NCBI RefSeq assembly: GCF_002214185.1
Contig: NZ_CP022161.1
Span: 310,001 to 374,000, forward strand
Direction: 5' to 3'
Source of the DNA: Streptomyces capitiformicae
Lineage (GTDB): Bacteria; Actinomycetota; Actinomycetes; Streptomycetales; Streptomycetaceae
Length of the DNA: 64,000 nucleotides
Part shown: positions 56,541 to 64,000 of the stretch, in pieces
Layout of the letters: every line of letters starts with the position of its first letter
How positions within the stretch are numbered: position 1 is the first letter of the stretch
The notes under the pieces: generated by a model
Told to the model about the DNA's origin: nothing
Databases searched by the model: none
Seen by the model: only the letters and a program-made list of their open reading frames with translations
Program-made: the position numbers and the translations under genes

Positions 56541-59249
56541 TCATGCGTGACTCTCCGTATCCGGCGGCGGTGTGACGGGGAGCCGTACCGTCATCGTCGT
56601 ACCGCTGTCCGGCGGGCTGGCGACGGTCAGCCGGCCGCCGATCGCCTCGACGCGGTCGATCAGTCCGATCAACCCCGAGCCCTTGTCCGGCTCGGCTCCC
56701 CCGACGCCGTCGTCGCGGACGATCAGTTCCAGGACACCCTGCTGGTCCTCGGCCGCCACGGTCACCACGCTCGCGCGTGCGTGCTTGACGGCGTTGGTCA
56801 GGCACTCCGAGATGACGTAGTACGCGGCCACCTCGGCCTGTTCCGGGAAGCGGGCGGTGGAGAGCCGCAGGTCGAGTTCGACGGGTATGGCGCAGCGGCG
56901 GGCAAGGGCGCGCAGGGCGGGGCCGAGGCCGCCCTTGGAGAGCACGGCCGGGTGGATGCCCCGGGCCACCTGGAGGAGGTCCTGGAAGGTGTCGTCGAGG
57001 CCCTTTCCCAGGTGTGCCAGTTGCCGGGCCAGTTCCGACGAGGCGTCCTCGACCAGGGACTCCGCCATCCGCAGCTCCAGTTGGAGGGAGACCAGGCGCT
57101 GCTGGACACCGTCGTGCAGGTCGCGTTCGATACGGCGCCGGGAGGCGTCCCCGGCGGCCACGACACGCGCGCGTGAGGCTCTCAGCTGGTCGCGGCTGTC
57201 GGCGTTGGCGACGGCGGTGGCGATCAGTTCGGTGAAGTCGGCGAGCCGGGATTCGGTGCCCTCGGGCAGCGGGTCCAGGAGCGAGGCCGCGACGACGACG
57301 CCCCACAGCCGCCCCTCGACGACGATGGGCGCGCCCACGGCACTGCCGACCCGGGCCGCGGACCAGGTGCGGGCCACCTCGTCGACCACCTGCGCCGCCG
57401 CCTCACTCCCTACCAGGCGGGCGTCCTCCGCGCTCAGCTCGACGTCGGCGTGCGCGATACCGAGGACCTTGTTGGCACCGTCCGGCTCGTAGCGCAGTAC
57501 GGCCGCGGCCGTACTCAGCAGGGACCCCACCTCCTCCGCCACCTTGGCGAACACCTCGAACGGCGGCACACCGCGCGCGACCGCGGTGGCGACCCGGCGC
57601 AGCGCGGTCTGTTCGAGGGCGGCCCGGCGGCTCTCGGTGACGTCGCGGGCTGCGGCGTAGATGAGGCCTTCCTCGGGGACCGGCCGTGCGCTCCACTGCA
57701 GCCAGCACTCGGTGCCGTCCGCGCGGATGTACCGGTTCACGAACTCGGCGACCTCGGCGCCGCCCGCCAGCCGCTCTATGGCCTCCCGGGTGCGGTCCCG
57801 GTCGTCGTCGTGGACGAACTCCATTAACGGCCGGGCGATCAGCGTCTCGCTCACGTACCCCAGGGTGCGTTCGAAGGCCGGGTTGACGCGCTTGAAGTAG
57901 CCGTCGATGCCGCTGATGCACAGCAGGTCCAGGGAGAGGTTGAAGATGCCCTCCAGTTCCTGTTCGGCCCGTCTGCGGCGCCCGTGGGCGGCGGCGAAGG
58001 AGGCCATGGTGCCGTTCATGCCGCCCAGCAGTTGGGCCCAGGTGCCGTCGAAGGAGTCGACGTCGGCCCGGTGTTCGAGCCGGTTCGCGTCGATCGCCGT
58101 GTTCATGGCCCGGATCTGCTCGGCCAGCCGTTCGGTGGTCACCCGCAGCTCACGGAAGGTGTCGGCGACGTCCCCGAGCTCGTCGCGTCCCGCGTAGCGG
58201 ATGTCGTACGAGAGGTCGCCGTCCGACAGGGCCCGGGCGCCGGCGGCCACCTGCCCCAGGGGACGGGTGATCGAGCGGCGCAGGGCAAGCGCGAGGAGAG
58301 TGACGAGGAACAGGACGGCCAGGGAGACGCCCAGTTCGGTGAAGGCCCGCGTCCGGGTGGCGCTCAGCTCGCGGTCGGCGGTGACGGCGAGTTCACGCTC
58401 GGCCCGCTCCTGGATGCCGCGCAGATCGTCGACGTAGCTCTCGGAGTCGGCCAACCAGCGGTCGTACGAGGGCCAGTCGGCGGGCCGGGGGTCGGCGTCG
58501 GCGAGCATGTCGCGGACCTTGCGCACGGCGCGTCCGGGGCCCTGGAAGACGACGCTGTCCAGCTCGGACCGCAGCTCCGGGGACGTGGTCTGCCGGAACG
58601 CCCGCAGCTGGGCGTCCTCCAGTTCGGTCCAGCGGCCGGCGGCGGTGGGGCGTTCACCGGCGGGGGCGTCGAACAGGATGGCGAGTTCGGCCCGTTCCCG
58701 TTCGGCGGCGGCGATGGCCCGCAGCAGCGCGATGTGGGCGTCGGCCGCACGGCCCGCGGCCCTGGTCGGGCGCCCGGACTCCAGGGTGGCGACGGTGTCG
58801 ATCAGATCGGTCTCGATGCCCTTGTACCTCCTGGCCACGACCGGCGCCTCCAGCGAGGTGGTGCCCGTCTCGACGCGCAGCGCGTGCAGTTGCCGGCGGA
58901 CGGCGTCGAGGACACCGGCGACGTCGGCCTCCGGCCGCTCGACAGCGTGCCCGAAGGCCCCTCGCAGCGCGCTGTCGGTGGCCTGCTCGGCTTCGAAGCG
59001 CTCGCGCAACGTGCCCGGTCCGGGGCGCAGCCGGGCCCGCACGGCCGCGATCCGCTCGTGTGCGACGGCGTCGGAGACCCCTCCGGTCGCGAACGACACC
59101 TCGATGGCGTCGTCGAAGTGACGCAGGGTCCGCGCCTCCTCCCACTGGGCCACGGCGGCGAGGGCCGTGAACACCAGCAGGCAGGTGACCGGCAGCAGGA
59201 CGAGCAGCATCAGCTTGGGGCCGACGCGGAGGCGGGACAGGAACGGCAC
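56541..59249 (-). CDS. Histidine kinase with NIT-like, HAMP, PAS and GAF domains
   Basis: 902 residues from GTG with AGGGCAGGG upstream. TM1 at 12-32 and TM2 at about 306-324 enclose a 270-residue helical sensor like nitrate/nitrite-sensing domains; HAMP (325-378), PAS (about 440-550: EGIFNLSLDLLCISGIDG), GAF (about 580-720), HisKA_3 (SRRRIERDLHDGVQQRLVSL) and HATPase (KGSGLIGLIDRVEAIGGRLT). Phosphorylates the neighbouring LuxR-type regulator; signal unknown. Confidence 0.88.
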   Translation of the reverse strand: MPFLSRLRVGPKLMLLVLLPVTCLLVFTALAAVAQWEEARTLRHFDDAIEVSFATGGVSDAVAHERIAAVRARLRPGPGTLRERFEAEQATDSALRGAFGHAVERPEADVAGVLDAVRRQLHALRVETGTTSLEAPVVARRYKGIETDLIDTVATLESGRPTRAAGRAADAHIALLRAIAAAERERAELAILFDAPAGERPTAAGRWTELEDAQLRAFRQTTSPELRSELDSVVFQGPGRAVRKVRDMLADADPRPADWPSYDRWLADSESYVDDLRGIQERAERELAVTADRELSATRTRAFTELGVSLAVLFLVTLLALALRRSITRPLGQVAAGARALSDGDLSYDIRYAGRDELGDVADTFRELRVTTERLAEQIRAMNTAIDANRLEHRADVDSFDGTWAQLLGGMNGTMASFAAAHGRRRRAEQELEGIFNLSLDLLCISGIDGYFKRVNPAFERTLGYVSETLIARPLMEFVHDDDRDRTREAIERLAGGAEVAEFVNRYIRADGTECWLQWSARPVPEEGLIYAAARDVTESRRAALEQTALRRVATAVARGVPPFEVFAKVAEEVGSLLSTAAAVLRYEPDGANKVLGIAHADVELSAEDARLVGSEAAAQVVDEVARTWSAARVGSAVGAPIVVEGRLWGVVVAASLLDPLPEGTESRLADFTELIATAVANADSRDQLRASRARVVAAGDASRRRIERDLHDGVQQRLVSLQLELRMAESLVEDASSELARQLAHLGKGLDDTFQDLLQVARGIHPAVLSKGGLGPALRALARRCAIPVELDLRLSTARFPEQAEVAAYYVISECLTNAVKHARASVVTVAAEDQQGVLELIVRDDGVGGAEPDKGSGLIGLIDRVEAIGGRLTVASPPDSGTTMTVRLPVTPPPDTESHA

Positions 59250-59379
59250 GGCGCCCTGCCCTTGAGGGCGTGGGCGGAGCAAAGCCGGGCCTCGTCCTTG
59301 CGCAGGTGAGCGGCGCATGGCCGGCCTCAGGGAGCGGTGGGCGGGTCGTGCGGTTCCGCCGTGCCGTGGCTGAGGCAAT

Positions 59380-59710
59380 CGGCCGAGTCCCTGGCGGCGC
59401 GGAGCCGACCGTGGGTGCCCCCTGGCGTCTCGGAGTCCTTGTTCACGTCCACGTGTCCCCGCCCTTGCCCGACTCTGCGGTGTCGGCCCACGGTATCCGG
59501 AGGGCCGACGGTCCCTCGTGGACCGGTTTGCGCAGCTTCCTCAGCATGCCGATGAACTCGCGGACGGTACAGGCGTCTTCGGTGAGGGCATCTCGGGTGA
59601 GGGCGTCTTCGGTACAGGCGTCTTGCGTGCGGCGGCCTCAGTGCAGGCGTCTTCGCTGCGGGTCCTCGCTGCGGGTCCTCGCTGCGGGTCCTCGCTGCGG
59701 GTCCTCGCCG
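59380..59710. repeat. Repeat-rich intergenic region
   Basis: Between the kinase and the lipoprotein gene: four to five 13-bp units of gctgcgggtcctc (59653-59707), preceded by degenerate gcgtcttcggt repeats (59570-59655). No gene with credible support; several open frames read through it only because of the repeats. Confidence 0.7.
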
Positions 59711-59723
59711 GCGTGTCCTCGGT

Positions 59724-61109
59724 TCACGGCTTGCTCTCCGGGTAGCCGTCGTGGGCGGCCAGGTCCTTGTCGATGTCCTCGACCGCCTGGTCCAGTGTCT
59801 TCTTCGCGGGAGCCCCGGCGAAGACGACCTCGGCGACCGCGCGGGCGAAGGCCTGGGTGACCGCCGGGTACGCGGGGGTCTGCGGCCGGGGCCGGGCGAC
59901 GCCGCCGCGCAACTGCTCGATGAACAACCGCTCCGGGCCGTCCTCGTCGTACGGCGCCGACATCTTCACGGCCCTCTCGGTCGCCGGGATCGCGCCGTTC
60001 GCCTCGCTCATCCTGAGTACCTGCTCCGGCCGCAACAGGTACTCGAGGAAGCGCCACACCGCGTCGCCGTCGGCCGCGCCCGAGGGGATGCCCCACTGCC
60101 AGGATCCCATTCCGGTGACGGTGCCGGTGCCGAAGTCGGGCAGCGGCACGAGCGCGATGTCGCCCGGGTGCGCCTCGCTGTACTCGCCGTACTTCCAGTG
60201 GCCCATCCAGGAGATGGGGCTGCGGCCCTTTACGAACGCGCTCTCGTCCTTGCCCCGGTCGACGTACCCCTTCTCCACCCAACTCTGCATGGTGGTGAGC
60301 GCCCCGGCGGTCTCCGGGCCGTTGAGGAAGCCGTCGGCAGTGCGGAACTCCTCGGGGTCGATGAGGTCGCCGCCCGCCGACCAGACGGCCGGGGCGAAGG
60401 CGTAGGTGTTCCACTCGTCGGCGAGCTTCGAGTCGTGGAAGTTCAGGTCCAGCGGCGCCTCGTAGCCCTCGGCGCGGAGCTCGCGCAGGATGCCCGTCAG
60501 CTCGTCGGCGGTCCAGGCGTCCTCGATGCCCCTGGGGATTCGGACGCCCGCCTCCTCGAGGACCGACGGCCGTACGTACAGGCCGAGCCCGGAGTCGAAG
60601 GTGCCGACGCCCCACAACCGCCGGTCGTACGTGCCCTGCTCCCGGATCGAGGGAAGCAGATCCTCGCGGACTTCGGCGGGCACGCAGGAGTCGATCGGCC
60701 TGAGCTTGCCGGACCAGGCGTAGCTGTAGAGGTTCGGGCCGTCGAAATCGAGGAGATCCGGCAGGTCACCGCTGGCCGCCGCGGACAGCACGAGCTCGGT
60801 GTAGGGGCGCTGCTCGGGCAGGGTGACCAGTTCGACCCGTACCTGCCGCTGGGCCTTGTTGAACTCCTCGACCTGGCTGCGCAGGGTGCTCTGCTCACCG
60901 CTCTGGCCCGCGTGGAACCACATCGTGATGTGCGCGGTGCCCTCGATCCTGCCGTCGCAGGTCGTGTCGCCCGCCGCCTTGTCCTCCTCGCCCTGCCGGT
61001 CCCCGTCACCGGCGCTGCACCCCGCCAGCAGCAAGGCGGCCGCCGACATCCCCGACAGCAGGGCACGACGGAACCGGCGTCTGCCGACACCTCCGCGCGG
61101 TGTCTTCAT
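59724..61109 (-). CDS. Extracellular sugar-binding lipoprotein (ABC transporter)
   Basis: 461 residues; ATG at 61109 gives a twin-arginine-like, lipobox signal (GRRRFRRALLSGMSAAALLL, AGC with C31). The mature protein has HITMWFHAGQSGEQSTLRSQ, EFNKAQRQVRVELV, DLPDLLDFDGPNLYSYAW and GSWQWGIPSGAADGDAVWRF, as in family 1 solute-binding proteins. No permease genes follow, so it is an orphan or sensor-type binding protein. Confidence 0.85.
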   Translation of the reverse strand: MKTPRGGVGRRRFRRALLSGMSAAALLLAGCSAGDGDRQGEEDKAAGDTTCDGRIEGTAHITMWFHAGQSGEQSTLRSQVEEFNKAQRQVRVELVTLPEQRPYTELVLSAAASGDLPDLLDFDGPNLYSYAWSGKLRPIDSCVPAEVREDLLPSIREQGTYDRRLWGVGTFDSGLGLYVRPSVLEEAGVRIPRGIEDAWTADELTGILRELRAEGYEAPLDLNFHDSKLADEWNTYAFAPAVWSAGGDLIDPEEFRTADGFLNGPETAGALTTMQSWVEKGYVDRGKDESAFVKGRSPISWMGHWKYGEYSEAHPGDIALVPLPDFGTGTVTGMGSWQWGIPSGAADGDAVWRFLEYLLRPEQVLRMSEANGAIPATERAVKMSAPYDEDGPERLFIEQLRGGVARPRPQTPAYPAVTQAFARAVAEVVFAGAPAKKTLDQAVEDIDKDLAAHDGYPESKP

Positions 61110-61322
61110 GGCGCACCCCCACTCGACCGGACGCCCCGGCCCCCAGAGCAGCGACATGCTACTGCTCGTGGCGCTTTCGATTCCCTGAGTGAACATGAAC
61201 TGATCGATTCGGCAAAGGACTTCAGCACATTCAGCACATCCCGGCTAACGGGAATCCTGCCCCGGCGACACTTTCCCGCTAGCCGGAATGTGTGCCCATC
61301 AGCGCCTTGGGAGGCTGACAGC

Positions 61323-61697
61323 ATGTCCATGCGCTGTCTCATCGTCGATGACAGTGCCCGGTTTCTGGAGGTCGCCCGCACGCTGCTCGAACGCGACGGG
61401 ATCCGTGTCGTAGGCGTGGCCTCCACGGGCGCGCAGGCGCTCGCGCGGACCGTGGAACTGGCCCCGGACCTCGTCCTGTTGGACATCGACCTGGGCGGCG
61501 AGAGCGGACTGGAGCTCGCGCCGCGGCTCGCGCGCACCGCGTCCTGCGTCATCATCCTGACCTCCACACACCCACTCGACGACGTCCAGGAACTCGTCGC
61601 CGCCAGCCCCGCCCGGGGCTTCCTCCACAAGTCGAAGCTCTCGGGACAGGCCCTGCGCGACCTGCTGGGGCCCGACTGCGGGTCCTTGGCGACCTGA
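61323..61697 (+). CDS. Receiver-only response regulator
   Basis: 124 residues: MSMRCLIVDDSARFLEVART, LLERDGIRVVGVASTGAQAL, phospho-acceptor in LVLLDIDLGGESGLELAPRL, SCVIILTSTHPLDDVQEL and K in FLHKSKLSG. No output domain. Shares a 213-bp divergent upstream region with the lipoprotein gene. 61698-61908 has no gene. Confidence 0.85.
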   Translation: MSMRCLIVDDSARFLEVARTLLERDGIRVVGVASTGAQALARTVELAPDLVLLDIDLGGESGLELAPRLARTASCVIILTSTHPLDDVQELVAASPARGFLHKSKLSGQALRDLLGPDCGSLAT

Positions 61698-61908
61698 GGA
61701 TCTTGACGGTGGTGTCCGGCCATGTCACGCGCCAGGTGTTGTCGGGACTTGGTCAACACGCTTCAATGCGGGGGAACTCGGGGACAGGAACGCCGTCGTA
61801 CGGATGTGAAGACATCCGGCAGGCCTGGGATCCCCGCGCGTCCACCGGACGCCCCGATCGGCCCGCGCGGTCCGACCAGCCGTCGCGCCCTCACAGAAAG
61901 GCCCCTGC

Positions 61909-62967
61909 ATGCGGCACGTCACAGAACACACGGACGTCGCGGCGGTCGCCGACGTCCCGGATGTCGCGGACGTCGCCACGACGGGAGTCGCCACAGCCGA
62001 GGTAGCCACGACAGAAGACGCCACAGCCGAGGTAGCCACGACAGAAGACGCCACAGCCGAGGTGGAGTCGGTCCTGCGCGGCGGCCCCTTCCATGTCGCG
62101 CTGCGCGCCGCGATCGCCGCGCGCGGGCTGCCGCTGCAGCGCGTGCAGCACCACTTGTCGCGCTACGGGGTCAAGGTCGGTGTCACCAGCCTGAGTTACT
62201 GGCAGCAGGGCGCCCGGCGTCCACAGCGCCCCGAGTCGCTGCGCGCGGTGCGGGCCCTGGAGGAGATCCTCCAACTGCCGGACGAGTCGCTGATACGGCT
62301 GCTCGGCGACGCGGACGAGCACGCCGGGCCGGAACGCCCCGCCGGCCGCTCGTACCGGGCCGTGGTGGAGGCCTCCGGGGTCCTGGAGCGCCTCCTCGGC
62401 GAGTTGGAGGTGCCGCTCGACAGCGGGGTGCACACCGTCGGCCATCACGAGCGGGTACGGGTCGGCGCGTGCCGGGAGCTGCTGGGGCGCGAGTCCCAGC
62501 ACATCGTGCGCGCCCACAGGGACGGTGTGGACCGCTATGTGGCCGTCCACCACGGCGATCCGGGCTGCGCACCGGAGCGGATGGCGGTCCGCGCGCTGGA
62601 GAACTGCCGCAGGGGGCGGGTGCGCTGGGACAACGACACCGGGGTCCTCGTCGCCGAGTTCCTCTTCGACACGCGGCTGCTCAGCGGCGATACGTTCCTC
62701 TTCCGCTACGGCTTCGACGACGGCACGGCGGGCGTCTCCACCGAGTACGTCCGCGGCTTCCGCACCGCCGGCGGCCAGTACGCCCTCCAGGTGCGCTTCG
62801 ACGAACGGGCACTGCCGGTCCGCTGCCACCGTTTCACCCAGCACTCGGCCGCGGCCCCCCGCAGCGGCCGCCAGTCCCTCACCCTGAGCCGGCTGCACCG
62901 CTCGGTCCACCTCGTCGAGCCACGGGTACGGACGGGGATGGTGGGGATCGGGTGGGACTGGGAGTGA
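61909..62967 (+). CDS. HTH-like protein with N-terminal repeats
   Basis: 352 residues. After a repeated, acidic N-terminus (VATAEVATTEDATAE) comes a possible helix-turn-helix (FHVALRAAIAARGLPLQRVQ, GVKVGVTSLSYWQQGARRPQ) and a C-terminal beta-rich region (DRYVAVHHGDPGCAPERMAV, VLVAEFLFDTRLLSGDTFLF, RYGFDDGT). Resembles conserved Streptomyces hypothetical proteins with an XRE-like start; ligand and target unknown. Confidence 0.65.
   Translation: MRHVTEHTDVAAVADVPDVADVATTGVATAEVATTEDATAEVATTEDATAEVESVLRGGPFHVALRAAIAARGLPLQRVQHHLSRYGVKVGVTSLSYWQQGARRPQRPESLRAVRALEEILQLPDESLIRLLGDADEHAGPERPAGRSYRAVVEASGVLERLLGELEVPLDSGVHTVGHHERVRVGACRELLGRESQHIVRAHRDGVDRYVAVHHGDPGCAPERMAVRALENCRRGRVRWDNDTGVLVAEFLFDTRLLSGDTFLFRYGFDDGTAGVSTEYVRGFRTAGGQYALQVRFDERALPVRCHRFTQHSAAAPRSGRQSLTLSRLHRSVHLVEPRVRTGMVGIGWDWE
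61990..62063 (+). repeat. 30-bp in-frame repeats
   Basis: Units beginning gccacagccgaggtagccac at 61990 and 62020, plus a partial third at 62050. They encode ATAEVATTED and preserve the frame. Confidence 0.8.
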
Positions 62968-62973
62968 GGGGTC

Positions 62974-63032
62974 GGGCCGGCCGAGGGTGAGGCCCGAGGG
63001 AACAGGGCGGCCGCTTCCCGGGAGGCCGGCCC
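62974..63032 (+). terminator. Inverted repeat after the HTH-like gene
   Basis: GGGCCGGCC and GGCCGGCCC pair across a 41-nt loop just after the stop at 62967. Probable terminator; no U-tract. Confidence 0.35.
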
Positions 63033-63094
63033 TCGCGGTGCAACAAGCGTCTGGGATACCTTCCGGCCGAGATACCCGAGAAAGGATCCGTGCC

Positions 63095-64000
63095 GTGATC
63101 GTCGTCGCCGGTGAAGCCCTGATCGATCTGGTCCCCCGGGGCACGGGCGCGCTGGTGGACCTGCGGCCGGCCCGCGGTGGCGGCCCGTACAACACCGCGA
63201 TCGCGCTCGGCCGCCTCGGCTCCCCCACCGCCTTCTGCTCCCGGGTGTCGTACGACGTCTACGGCGAGGCCCTGCTGGACGCGTTGCGCGAGGCGGACGT
63301 CGAGGTGGCGTCCGTGCAGCGCGGTCCGGAGCCGACGACCCTCGCCCTGGCCTCGATCGGCGAGGGCGGCTCGGCCCGCTACTCCTTCTACGTCGAGGGC
63401 AGCGCCGACCGGCTGTTCGAGGCCCCCGACCGGCTCCCCGACGGCACCCGGGCCGTGTCGTTCGGCACCTGCTCTCTCGTCCTGGAACCGGGCGCGAGCG
63501 CCTACGAGGAGCTGATGCACCGCACCGCCGCCCAGGGCGTGTTCACCGCCCTCGACCCGAACATCCGGCCGGGGTTGATCCCCGACGCGGACGCCTACCG
63601 GGCCCGGTTCAAGAGCTGGCTGCCGTCGGTGTCGTTGCTCAAGCTCTCCGAGGAGGACGCGGAGTGGCTGGGCGGCACCCCGAGCCAGTGGCTGTCCTCC
63701 GGCCCCTCGGCCGTGGTGATCACCCACGGCGGAGACGGCCTGACCGCCTACACCCGCGACGGCGCGGAACACTCCGTACCGGGCGAGAAGATCGACGTCG
63801 TGGACACCATCGGCGCCGGCGACACGGTGAACGCGGCCCTCCTCCACGGCCTCTCCACCCGTAACGCCCTCTCCCCGACCGCCCTCGCCGCTCTGACCCC
63901 GGCCGACTGGACCCGCCTCCTGCGCTTCGCCGCCCGCGCCGCCGCGATCACCTGCTCCCGAGCGGGCGCGGAACCGCCGTACGCCTCGGAGGTGGGCGAG
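63095..64000 (+). CDS. PfkB-family carbohydrate kinase (partial)
   Basis: 302 residues to the window edge without a stop. GTG start with AAAGGA 10 bp upstream. MIVVAGEALIDLVPRG, GGGPYNTAIALGRLGSPTAF and the C-terminal anion-hole/catalytic motif DVVDTIGAGDTVNAALL identify the ribokinase/PfkB fold, with catalytic Asp in GAGD. Similar to fructokinases; substrate not determinable. The last helix is cut off. Confidence 0.88.
   Translation, partial: MIVVAGEALIDLVPRGTGALVDLRPARGGGPYNTAIALGRLGSPTAFCSRVSYDVYGEALLDALREADVEVASVQRGPEPTTLALASIGEGGSARYSFYVEGSADRLFEAPDRLPDGTRAVSFGTCSLVLEPGASAYEELMHRTAAQGVFTALDPNIRPGLIPDADAYRARFKSWLPSVSLLKLSEEDAEWLGGTPSQWLSSGPSAVVITHGGDGLTAYTRDGAEHSVPGEKIDVVDTIGAGDTVNAALLHGLSTRNALSPTALAALTPADWTRLLRFAARAAAITCSRAGAEPPYASEVGE

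Noticed and set aside
59270..59860. 196-codon plus-strand frame in the repeat region
   Set aside because: Made of repeat-derived Ser/Arg/Cys strings and overlaps the lipoprotein's C-terminus.

Overview
The window is very GC-rich, with long antisense shadow ORFs, GTG/TTG starts and start-stop overlaps throughout. The gene set (whiA, rbpA, SARP regulators, Zur-type operator) points to a Streptomyces chromosome. It has two parts: an accessory, partly decayed half (1 to about 40.8 kb) and a conserved core half (40.8 to 64 kb).

Decayed left flank (1-6.8 kb): a truncated flotillin with its membrane partner, a frameshifted PucR-type regulator, a degenerate CooC/MinD-like ATPase, and scraps of a chromate transporter, an ABC transporter and an ArsB-like pump. 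Two things here look intact: a VOC/glyoxalase-like protein, and a two-gene operon (small thioredoxin-like protein plus CobW-C protein) behind a Zur-like operator at 3740-3754.

Contractile injection system (6.8-28.1 kb): two convergent operons encode a Streptomyces-type eCIS (contractile injection system). The plus operon (6915-20984) carries hub/adaptor, LysM protein, gpD-like hub, spike, PAAR-like tip, gp25 wedge, two baseplate J-like proteins, tail-I-like protein, a DUF6519-type protein, an unknown protein, and finally a 539-aa effector. The effector has an N-terminal DUF4157 domain (HELIH) and an AT-richer C-terminal domain with a HAE...PCTLC deaminase-like signature. The minus operon (27961-20981) carries sheath, tube, gp26-like protein, a repeat-rich protein, DUF4255 cap, AAA+ ATPase and an overlooked 57-aa ORF. 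Both operon promoters contain three GTGACGC/G heptamers spaced exactly 11 bp, with a -10-like hexamer 9 nt further on. This is SARP-box architecture, and a BTAD/SARP regulator gene lies beside the cluster (29.6-30.4 kb). Next to it is a cytosolic amidase/LysM/PG-binding protein (30.8-32.2 kb) that could act as a lysin.

IS and pseudogene belt (28.2-40.8 kb): IS110, IS3 and DDE transposase remnants, a decayed second DUF4157 protein, a large XRE-ATPase-LuxR-like regulator that looks intact, and broken methyltransferase, CoA-ligase-like and SDR genes. This looks like the graveyard of an integrated island.

Core half (40.8-64 kb), almost all on the minus strand: pgi, rbpA, secG, tpiA, pgk, gap, a secreted M14 carboxypeptidase, and the overlapping cluster whiA-yvcK-rapZ-uvrC. 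After these come a LuxR-type response regulator, a large histidine kinase and a sugar-binding lipoprotein. On the plus strand are a receiver-only protein, an HTH-like protein with repeats, and a PfkB-family kinase cut by the window end. Glycolysis (pgi, gap, pgk, tpiA), secretion (SecG), RNA polymerase modulation (RbpA) and sporulation control (WhiA) are thus packed together. No tRNA, rRNA or CRISPR array was seen.
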